DNA from: JANWYT01 sp034437555
Lineage (GTDB): Bacteria > Chloroflexota > Anaerolineae > Aggregatilineales > Phototrophicaceae
NCBI GenBank assembly: GCA_034437555.1
Contig: DAOTTQ010000002.1
Span: forward strand, 19,635 to 83,634
Direction of reading: 5' to 3'
Length of the DNA: 64,000 bases
Positions within the stretch are counted from its first letter, which is position 1; each line of letters begins with the position of its first letter. The notes beneath the pieces were generated by a model. The model was not told the origin of the DNA and did not search any database. It saw only the letters and a list, made by a program, of their open reading frames with translations. The translations under genes and the position numbers were made by a program. Below, one piece after another: positions 1 to 5,568 of the stretch.

Positions 1-50
1 TACTTCGCCATTGTGTGTGTAATGAGTGCGTCTATCTTCTGAAAAGTCAT
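1..50 (-). CDS. possible 5' end of a gene leaving the left edge (partial)
   Basis: On the minus strand an ATG at 50 opens a frame that stays open for 16 codons to the window edge (begins MTFQKIDALITH). An AAAGGGG stretch about 9 bases upstream could be its ribosome binding site. The fragment is too short to identify, and an open run of 16 codons can occur by chance, so this is only a candidate gene start. Confidence 0.25.
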   Translation of the reverse strand, partial: MTFQKIDALITHTMAK

Positions 51-192
51 GTTTCAAATCCCCTTTATGCTGTTGCTCTATAGTGAATTTTATCACAATA
101 GCGATGCCATTAAAATGAGTGTTTGTGAAAAGTTTTACAATAAGGCATGGGTGGCGTATTTTCGGGGTGACTTGGCTATACTTGTAGTGATA
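51..192. other. intergenic region left of the MITE-like repeat
   Basis: No gene is visible here. The stretch is AT-rich and would hold the promoter of any minus-strand gene leaving the left edge as well as that of the glyoxalase-like gene to the right. I see no convincing -35/-10 pair. Its last eight bases form one half of the direct repeat that flanks the mobile element starting at 193. Confidence 0.4.
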
Positions 193-340
193 CCCTAATT
201 GCGAGTCCCTGACTTTTACAGGTTTTTGCCCAAACGCCACCACTTTTTGCAAAAAGTGGGCATAAAAGGGTCAAGGAATGCTAATCCCTTGTGGGTGTTT
301 GAGGGCGAAGCCCTCAAGAAAAAACAACTAGCAATCACGG
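193..340 (+). mobile_element. MITE-like element, copy 1
   Basis: A non-coding block of 148 bp that recurs in inverted orientation at 32474-32620, roughly 85-90% identical by eye. Its ends form an imperfect 14-bp inverted repeat (CCCTAATTGCGAGT at 193-206; CCGTGATTGCTAGT on the minus strand of 327-340; 11 of 14 match). It is flanked by TAGTGATA (185-192) and CAGTGATA (341-348), an 8-bp direct repeat with one mismatch, as expected of a target-site duplication. Inside are a perfect 20-bp palindrome (240-259), a short CAAGG/CCTTG stem, and the hairpin GAGGGCGAAGCCCTC (301-315). An open frame crosses it, but the real gene starts beyond it at 385. It carries no transposase. Confidence 0.7.
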
Positions 341-384
341 CAGTGATAAAAGCAAGCGTGATAATGCCCACAGGAGACACGAAG

Positions 385-927
385 ATGACCCTTAGTATTG
401 ACCATATTGTGATTAGTGTAAATAACTTAGAGCAAGCGATTGAGACCCATCGAACGGCGGGCTTTACCGTTTTGCGGGGCGGAGAACATGCCAACGGCGC
501 AACCCATAACGCGCTCATTTGTTTTGCGGATGGGGTGTATTTGGAGCTGTTGGCAGGCACGGGCAAAGCCCCCAAGCCTGACCCCATTGATTTTAGCGGC
601 ATGCTTCGCGCTGATGACGGGAGCATTGGCGGGCTTGCGCTATTAAGCCACGATATTGCGGCGGATGTAGCGCGCCTGCGCCAGATGGGAACGCCCGTAA
701 ACGCCATTGTGGATGGGCAACGCTTGCGCCCCGATGGCACACTTTTGCAATGGCGATTGGCACTGATTAGTGACGGTTTTTTGCCGTTTCTCATTCAGGA
801 TGTTACCCCGCGCCCGTTGCGTGTGCCTGATGATGAGACAGGCACCACCCACCCCAACGGCGTAACGGGGGTGGGCGACTTGCTTATTCGTGGGAATATA
901 AAGCTACCACCCTCGTGGATGTTTTAG
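385..927 (+). CDS. glyoxalase-like (VOC fold) domain protein
   Basis: The 180-residue product begins MTLSIDHIVISVNNLEQA, the usual opening beta strand and helix of the vicinal-oxygen-chelate fold, with the metal-ligand-type His at residue 7 and a later strand CFADGVYLELLA carrying the matching Glu. It most resembles the Glyoxalase_3-like branch, small cytoplasmic proteins of largely unknown substrate. The ATG at 385 is chosen because a GGAG lies about 10 bases upstream and because the frame further upstream runs through the repeat element at 193-340. It stands alone, convergent with the small minus-strand ORF that ends on its stop codon. Family assignment is fairly secure; the reaction is unknown. 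Confidence 0.75.
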   Translation: MTLSIDHIVISVNNLEQAIETHRTAGFTVLRGGEHANGATHNALICFADGVYLELLAGTGKAPKPDPIDFSGMLRADDGSIGGLALLSHDIAADVARLRQMGTPVNAIVDGQRLRPDGTLLQWRLALISDGFLPFLIQDVTPRPLRVPDDETGTTHPNGVTGVGDLLIRGNIKLPPSWMF

Positions 928-1046
928 CCTTTAGGTGGCGTGTTGGTTCTTTTTGGCAGAATGATGGGAGCTTGTAGGTTGGGGATGGGTGTATCCTTCG
1001 CTTCGGGCTTAGTTGCCTTTTTCTTTTTTCCCTGATGTCTTGCCAT
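924..1046 (-). CDS. small basic protein, 40 residues
   Basis: A minus-strand ATG at 1046 is preceded by a textbook AAAAGGAG eight bases upstream and opens a 40-codon frame. The product starts MARHQGKKKKATKPEAK and continues with a Pro-rich tail; it is strongly basic, with no membrane segment and no recognised domain. Its stop overlaps the stop of the convergent glyoxalase-like gene by a few bases. The good ribosome binding site is the main support. It could be a nucleic-acid-binding or ribosome-associated small protein, but no function can be assigned. Confidence 0.45.
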   Translation of the reverse strand: MARHQGKKKKATKPEAKDTPIPNLQAPIILPKRTNTPPKG

Positions 1047-1312
1047 GAGATGTACTCCTTTTATAAGCACAGCATGTGCTTTGACTCCAGCATAGCACAC
1101 GGCTTGTTGTAATTGTGTTGGAAATTATTTTGTGCAGAGCGCAAACGGTTAGATAGTTTTATTTTTGAGCTTAGTGGGGTAAGAATGCTGTCAAAATAGG
1201 GTTATGGCATCATTCTTTAGACTGATTTTCTTTGCTTATCCACGCATTTTTTGCCATGATTAAGTGTGCAAGCAATTAAGGATTTTTGGAGCGAGGGAGG
1301 GTGGGAAGCACA

Positions 1313-2842
1313 ATGAGCGACCTAGATAAAAAAATAGAGGCTGTTCAAACCTGGATTGATGGTTTTAAGAAGAAAACGCCAATCTCTGTTTCACCATTAG
1401 ATAGGGAAATGATCCTTACCGATGTGCTGTCACTCATTCAGCGCAAAATGAGCGAATCCTCGCATGACCAATCGCGGTCTGACGAAAGTGCCGACCTACA
1501 GCACCAGGTGAATGAAAAAACCAGTGCCCTGGCACAAGCGACCAAAACCTTAAAAAAACAAATTGCCCAGCGCGACTCGGCGGTTAGAAAACTGTGGAAA
1601 GCCTATGAAGACTTAGAGCGTCATCTGCAAGAACATTTTGTAGACCACACACAGCTTAATCAGCGTTTGCAGGCACAAATTGACGAGCAAAAACGAACGC
1701 GAGTCATGGAGCAAGAGGAACGCAAGCTAACCGAAGCCTTGCGTGATACGCTGGCAACCATGAGCCGTACCCTAGACATTGATAAAATTCTCGACCACAT
1801 TCTGGACACGATTTATCGGGTTACGCCTTATGATGGGGCGCATGTGATATTTGTAGAGCCTGATTTGGTGCGTGTGGTACATCAAAGAGGGTATCTTAAT
1901 GATAGCGGTGAGCCAGAAACCGGAGAAACGCGTGTTCCCGCCACCAAACTGGCGGCATTACAACAATTGATGGAGGTTGGGCAACCTATCGCCATTCCCG
2001 ACACTACCGCTTCTCCGATGTGGGTTGGCTTGCCAAATGCCAAATGGGTAAGCTCAAATGTCATCGCACCTATTCGCGCCAGCGGTAAAATTTTGGGGTT
2101 CTTGTCATTAGAGAGCGCAACGACGGGCTATTTTAATCAAGTTCACGCCGAACGTCTACAAATCTTTGCCGACCAAGCCGCTATTGCCATCCAAAATGCG
2201 CGTTTGCTAGAACGTGCCAAAACAGCGGCGGTACTTGCCGAGCGTAACCGACTTGCTAATGAACTTCACGATACAATTTCGCAGACGCTATGGTCTATGA
2301 GCCTGATTACAGAACGCTTGCCTATCATATGGGAAATTGACCAAAACGAAGGGCGTGAAAGCTTTGTCACGCTCAACGAATTGTCGCAAAACGCGCTCGC
2401 CGAAATGCGCTCTTTGTTATTAGAGCTTCATCCTTCTTCACTTACAGAAGTCAAACTCGGCGACCTTATCCATCAAATTGTTGGTGTGATTGCCAACCGT
2501 GCGGGGCTAAACATTTCGTTAGAAGTAGAAGAAGAGATGGGTGTTCCCCCCGAAGTCCACTTTGCTCTGTATCGTGTGGTGCAAGAAGCGCTTCATAATG
2601 TGACGATTCATGCTGGTGCCAAACGTGCTTTTGTTTATTTTAGTAGCCAAGACGGGTGCGTTGAACTGACCATACAGGACGACGGTATTGGGTTTGACAC
2701 GGCAGATGTGGGCTATGGACATTTGGGACTGAGCATTATGAAAGACCGCATTCACAATGTCGGTGGCACCATGGAAATTGTCAGTAAATTGGGTGAAGGC
2801 ACACTCATCAGCATTAGATGGAGTAGCCCAAGTGATGAATAA
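1313..2842 (+). CDS. GAF-domain sensor histidine kinase, NarX/LiaS type
   Basis: This 509-residue cytoplasmic kinase has no membrane segment. In order: a helical and coiled-coil N-terminus (about 40-135), a GAF domain (about 140-295), a HisKA_3 dimerisation domain with the phosphorylated His319 in ANELHDTISQ, and an HATPase_c domain with the N-box around Asn429 (QEALHNV), DDGIGFD and GHLGLSIM. HisKA_3 kinases signal to NarL/FixJ-type regulators, and one lies 25 bases downstream (2868-3521), so the two form a two-component pair. The GAF domain suggests a soluble ligand or redox cue, which I cannot name. ATG 1313 is preferred over an upstream TTG at 1286 because GGGAGGGTGGGAAG sits just ahead of it. 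The 266 bases upstream hold no clear promoter. Confidence 0.9.
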   Translation: MSDLDKKIEAVQTWIDGFKKKTPISVSPLDREMILTDVLSLIQRKMSESSHDQSRSDESADLQHQVNEKTSALAQATKTLKKQIAQRDSAVRKLWKAYEDLERHLQEHFVDHTQLNQRLQAQIDEQKRTRVMEQEERKLTEALRDTLATMSRTLDIDKILDHILDTIYRVTPYDGAHVIFVEPDLVRVVHQRGYLNDSGEPETGETRVPATKLAALQQLMEVGQPIAIPDTTASPMWVGLPNAKWVSSNVIAPIRASGKILGFLSLESATTGYFNQVHAERLQIFADQAAIAIQNARLLERAKTAAVLAERNRLANELHDTISQTLWSMSLITERLPIIWEIDQNEGRESFVTLNELSQNALAEMRSLLLELHPSSLTEVKLGDLIHQIVGVIANRAGLNISLEVEEEMGVPPEVHFALYRVVQEALHNVTIHAGAKRAFVYFSSQDGCVELTIQDDGIGFDTADVGYGHLGLSIMKDRIHNVGGTMEIVSKLGEGTLISIRWSSPSDE

Positions 2843-2867
2843 GGAAAGCAATAACGGAGCAAACAAC

Positions 2868-3521
2868 ATGGACACAAATGAAAAGATTCGGATTATCATT
2901 GTGGACGACCATGCTATGCTAAGGAAAGGCTTGGCGGTCTTCTTGATGAGTTACCCCGACCTTAAACTGGTGGGGGAAGCCGTTAATGGTAAGGAAGGGG
3001 TAGCACTTTGTGCCGAAAAGCTACCCGATGTTGTACTCATGGACTTGATGATGCCCGTGATGGATGGCATTACTGCAACCCGCCATATTCGTGATTCATT
3101 CCCTAGCATACAGGTGATTGCCATTACCAGCTTCGGTGAGGAACGGCTCATTAAAGGTGTTCTTGACGCAGGTGCAATTAGCTACTTGTTTAAGAAAGCC
3201 TCTGCTGATGACCTTGCAAACGCCATTCGGGCGGCACACAAAGGCGTTTCGACGTACGCAGCAGAAGTCACCGATATTTTGCTAAAGTCTCAGCCTGTCC
3301 AAAGTCCAGAAACACTCACCCCGCGCGAACGGGAAGTTTTAGAACTGATAGTGAAAGGGAAGGGCAACTACGAAATTGCCGAAGCCCTCACCATTAGCCT
3401 ATCTACCGCCAAAACGCACGTGAGCAGCGTGCTTACCAAGCTGGGAGTTGCCAGCCGCACCGAAGCTATTGTGAAGGTGCTAGACCGTACCATCGATTTG
3501 GGCAACTTTTACATTCCCTGA
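2868..3521 (+). CDS. NarL/FixJ-type response regulator
   Basis: The 217-residue regulator pairs with the kinase ending 25 bases upstream. The receiver domain (about 5-120) has the acidic pair in IIIVDDHAML, the phospho-acceptor Asp59 in LMDLMMPVMDG, the Thr in AITSFGEE and the Lys in YLFKKASADD. The C-terminal LuxR-type helix-turn-helix (about 150-212) shows LTPREREVLELIVKGKGN and TAKTHVSSVLTKLGVASR. It should bind DNA as a phosphorylated dimer; targets are not evident. ATG 2868 has a GGAG about 9 bases upstream. A longer in-frame start within the kinase gene is possible but less likely. Confidence 0.92.
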   Translation: MDTNEKIRIIIVDDHAMLRKGLAVFLMSYPDLKLVGEAVNGKEGVALCAEKLPDVVLMDLMMPVMDGITATRHIRDSFPSIQVIAITSFGEERLIKGVLDAGAISYLFKKASADDLANAIRAAHKGVSTYAAEVTDILLKSQPVQSPETLTPREREVLELIVKGKGNYEIAEALTISLSTAKTHVSSVLTKLGVASRTEAIVKVLDRTIDLGNFYIP

Positions 3522-3569
3522 TACCTCCTTTTGTGTTGATGGCAAGCTTTCATTGCTTTTGCTTGTGTT

Positions 3570-3603
3570 TATGCTTATAGAGAACGTTTTGGCGATAAGC
3601 ATA
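3570..3603. repeat. inverted repeat with 9-bp perfect arms
   Basis: TATGCTTAT (3570-3578) and ATAAGCATA (3595-3603) are perfect inverted copies separated by 16 bases, in the 245-base gap between the response regulator and the GlsB-like gene. There is no T-run after it, so it does not look like an intrinsic terminator. It could be a protein-binding site, for instance for the adjacent NarL-type regulator, or a transcript-end hairpin. Confidence 0.4.
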
Positions 3604-3711
3604 GCCAAGCACGCTTAAGCTCCCCTGGTGGTAACAGCCCGTCGTTGTCCTATCGTCCTAAAGGATGACAAAATAATCAATTCAAAGGTGGATGTAATCA
3701 TCTGTGCCAGT

Positions 3712-3720
3712 TGTTATAAT
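3712..3720 (+). promoter_or_regulatory. extended -10 promoter of the GlsB-like gene
   Basis: TGTTATAAT is a perfect extended -10 element (TG, one base, TATAAT) lying 46 bases before the ATG at 3767. No good -35 is seen, as is common for extended -10 promoters. The same TGTTATA form occurs upstream of polA and argF in this window. Confidence 0.5.
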
Positions 3721-3766
3721 TGTTGTTAGATGTCATACGTAAAATGACACTATAGGAGCAAATACT

Positions 3767-4036
3767 ATGGACGCACAAATGGGTTGGCTGGCTTGGATTA
3801 TTGTCGGCGCAATTTCTGGATGGTTGGCAAGCCTCGTGATGAAAACAAATCGCCAACAAGGACTATTGATTGACATTGTAGTAGGCATCGTTGGCGCTTT
3901 TATCGGCGGACTTGTCTTCAATCAATTTGGTTCGGCGGGTGTAACTGGCTTTAATATCTGGAGCATTTTCGTTGCATTTACTGGCGCAGTGATTCTATTG
4001 GGACTCATTCGCGCTGTAAGCGGACGACGCGTCTAA
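3767..4036 (+). CDS. GlsB/YeaQ/YmgE family membrane protein
   Basis: An 89-residue hydrophobic protein with three membrane segments separated by glycine-rich turns (GAISGWLASLVM, DIVVGIVGAFIGGLVF, then a C-terminal helix). This is the size and pattern of the 'transglycosylase-associated' GlsB/YeaQ family, small inner-membrane proteins often induced by stress. The family's biochemical role is unknown. An AGGAGC stands about 8 bases upstream of the start, and the gene has its own likely promoter at 3712. The next gene is another small stress-type membrane protein (YtxH), so the two may respond together. Confidence 0.85.
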   Translation: MDAQMGWLAWIIVGAISGWLASLVMKTNRQQGLLIDIVVGIVGAFIGGLVFNQFGSAGVTGFNIWSIFVAFTGAVILLGLIRAVSGRRV

Positions 4037-4062
4037 ACACGCGAAAGTATTCTTCACCACCT

Positions 4063-4102
4063 AGCACGACACATAACGGGCATCATTTTTGCCCGTCGTG
4101 CT
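4063..4102 (+). terminator. long hairpin after the GlsB-like gene
   Basis: AGCACGA pairs with TCGTGCT and an inner CGGGCA with TGCCCG, with a small unpaired stretch on one side. No uridine run follows, so it may act as a transcript-stabilising or weak terminator structure rather than a classic intrinsic terminator. Confidence 0.4.
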
Positions 4103-4157
4103 ACACCCACACAATCAACCTTAGCATCAATATACTAGTTATCTTAAGGAAACACCT

Positions 4158-4439
4158 ATGACAAACAATGATCGCGTTTACTATAGCCACGATGCCGAAG
4201 TGCATGCTGTGCGCGAAATGACCAAACTTGTAATTCTCTGCTTGCTTGCGGGCTTAGGGATTGGCGCAACGATGGCGTTGCTTTTTGCCCCTGAAAGCGG
4301 AAAAAACACACGCAAAGACCTTGCTAAGAACATTGAAGAAGGACTAAAAAGCGGGCGCGAAACCTTAGAACCTGTGGTAAAGCAGATTGAGGGCGACCTG
4401 GCAGAACTAAGAAAGAACGTTGAAGAACGCATGAAATAA
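4158..4439 (+). CDS. YtxH domain protein
   Basis: This 93-residue protein has a short polar N-terminus, one glycine-rich membrane helix (LLAGLGIGATMALLFAP) immediately followed by ESGKNTRKDLAKN, and an amphipathic charged C-terminal helix. The ...GLLFAPxSGxxTRxxL pattern is the hallmark of the YtxH family, general-stress-associated single-pass membrane proteins whose function is not established. An AAGGAAAC lies 5-10 bases before the ATG. It follows the GlsB-like gene, and a 41-codon ORF with a strong ribosome binding site follows it. Confidence 0.85.
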   Translation: MTNNDRVYYSHDAEVHAVREMTKLVILCLLAGLGIGATMALLFAPESGKNTRKDLAKNIEEGLKSGRETLEPVVKQIEGDLAELRKNVEERMK

Positions 4440-4484
4440 AGCACTACTCGCCAAACAACAACAGGGAGGAAGGAACGCATTATC

Positions 4485-4610
4485 ATGACAGACAATACCC
4501 CCACCAGCCAAGAGTGTCGCTACGAAGCCAAGATAAACCTGACTGTTGCACTTCAAACGGTGTGGCTCATCTCGAGGATGATTCGGCTAGCGACTTGTCA
4601 TCCACAATAA
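4485..4610 (+). CDS. possible small protein after ytxH, 41 residues
   Basis: An ATG at 4485 is preceded by AGGGAGGAAGG, one of the strongest Shine-Dalgarno matches in the region, at about 12 bases. The frame encodes 41 residues beginning MTDNTPTSQECRYEAK with a mildly hydrophobic middle (LTVALQTVWLIS). No family is recognised. A different frame stays open over 4514-4705, so this may be the start of a gene broken by a frameshift. It may equally be a true small protein made from the GlsB-YtxH transcript. Confidence 0.35.
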   Translation: MTDNTPTSQECRYEAKINLTVALQTVWLISRMIRLATCHPQ

Positions 4611-4670
4611 AAGTGCGTGGCAGGTCAAAACATTATTTCCATCTAAGAATAATGGTGCAAGTGTCTCTAA

Positions 4671-4704
4671 TATCTTCTGTTGTGGTTAAGACAACCAGAA
4701 GATA
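4671..4704 (+). terminator. strong hairpin, 13-bp stem
   Basis: TATCTTCTG (4671-4679) pairs with CAGAAGATA (4696-4704), and the stem continues inward as TTGT/ACAA with one bulged C and a 7-base loop. It lies 29 bases ahead of the clear terminator at 4733. There is no T-run directly after it, so it may be a transcript-end stabiliser. Confidence 0.4.
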
Positions 4705-4732
4705 GGTCATAAAAGTGTAACCCCCCAAATAA

Positions 4733-4761
4733 CCACCGTCTGCAAAGATGGTGGCTTTTTT
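4733..4761 (+). terminator. intrinsic terminator
   Basis: CCACCGTCT pairs with AGATGGTGG (one G-U) around a GCAA loop and is followed by CTTTTTTATT. This ends the plus-strand GlsB-YtxH transcript. The T-run is on the plus strand only; the next gene (4773-5144) converges from the minus strand. Confidence 0.8.
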
Positions 4762-4772
4762 ATTGTGGCGGG

Positions 4773-5144
4773 TTATGTTGCTAAAACGCGTGTGACGGTT
4801 TCAAAGAGGGCTTTTTCATTAAGCGGCTTTTCTAAATAAGCGTCAAACCCGGCTTCTAATGAATGATGCCTAACAGAACTGTTATCAAAAGCCGTCATGG
4901 CAACACAGGGGACGTACGCCTTCTTTTGACCGCGAATTTTTTCAAGAAGTGACGTGCCATCTAAACCTGGCAACGCTAAATCAATGAGGATGGCATTGTA
5001 AGCTTGTAATTCTAAAACCCGTAAGGCTTCTTCGGCATCGGGTACGGCATGCGCGCGAATTTGCCACGTTTCAAACCAATCAAGCAAGAGTTCTCTAGCG
5101 TCTATATCATCCTCAACGATTAAAATGATTGGTGATTGTGCCAT
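4773..5144 (-). CDS. stand-alone receiver (response regulator)
   Basis: The 123 residues form one receiver domain and nothing else: acidic pair in LIVEDDIDARE, phospho-acceptor Asp55 in LIDLALPGLDG, Thr in VAMTAFDNS, and Lys in DAYLEKPLNEK. With no output domain it likely acts by protein contact, or as a phosphate carrier or sink for the kinase in the same operon. It is the last of four minus-strand genes. It starts 13 bases after the preceding receiver, with GAGGGAAG as ribosome binding site. Confidence 0.88.
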   Translation of the reverse strand: MAQSPIILIVEDDIDARELLLDWFETWQIRAHAVPDAEEALRVLELQAYNAILIDLALPGLDGTSLLEKIRGQKKAYVPCVAMTAFDNSSVRHHSLEAGFDAYLEKPLNEKALFETVTRVLAT

Positions 5145-5157
5145 GTATCTTCCCTCA

Positions 5158-5568
5158 CTATTCTTGGTGAAACTGATGAATTACTGCCACTAAGTCATTG
5201 ACAAATGTATCAGGGTTAAGCGGTTTTGTTAAGTAATTGTGGAAGCCTGCCGCAATTGCCTTCGACCTATCGCCCGGCATAACGTGCGCTGTCAGCGCGA
5301 ATACCGGAATTTCCATTAAACGACGGTCACGCTTGATGAGGTCTATCAATTCCCAACCCGACATGCTGGGCATAGATAAATCTGAAATGATATAGTCTGG
5401 CATACTGTTTTCTAGCACTTTTAGGGCTTCCAAGCCGTTGCGTGCGGTTAGTACATCCATTCCCATATCCAGCAAGAGCGTTTCTGCAATCTCTAGGCTA
5501 TCAGGTTCATCATCAATAACAAGGATGGTTTTACCCTTTAGCAGGGGGTCAAGGTTGTTAGGTGTCAT
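5158..5568 (-). CDS. stand-alone receiver (response regulator)
   Basis: This is a 136-residue single receiver domain with the acidic pair in LVIDDEPDSLE, phospho-acceptor Asp63 in IISDLSMPSMSG, Thr in FALTAHVMPG and Lys in NYLTKPLNPD. It overlaps the 3' end of the histidine kinase gene by 11 bases, which implies translational coupling, so it is probably the direct partner of that kinase. Like its downstream neighbour it lacks any DNA-binding or enzymatic output. The operon therefore ends in two separate receivers, suggesting branched or multi-step phosphotransfer. Confidence 0.88.
   Translation of the reverse strand: MTPNNLDPLLKGKTILVIDDEPDSLEIAETLLLDMGMDVLTARNGLEALKVLENSMPDYIISDLSMPSMSGWELIDLIKRDRRLMEIPVFALTAHVMPGDRSKAIAAGFHNYLTKPLNPDTFVNDLVAVIHQFHQE

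Noticed and set aside
199..384. Upstream extension of the glyoxalase-like reading frame (62 extra codons)
   Set aside because: It runs through the repeat element also found at 32474-32620 and does not resemble the VOC family. The ATG at 385 has a ribosome binding site and begins at the first beta strand of the fold.
2519..2899. 126-codon minus-strand frame with a signal-peptide-like start
   Set aside because: It lies wholly opposite the HATPase domain and the response regulator start, has no ribosome binding site of note, and shows no domain.
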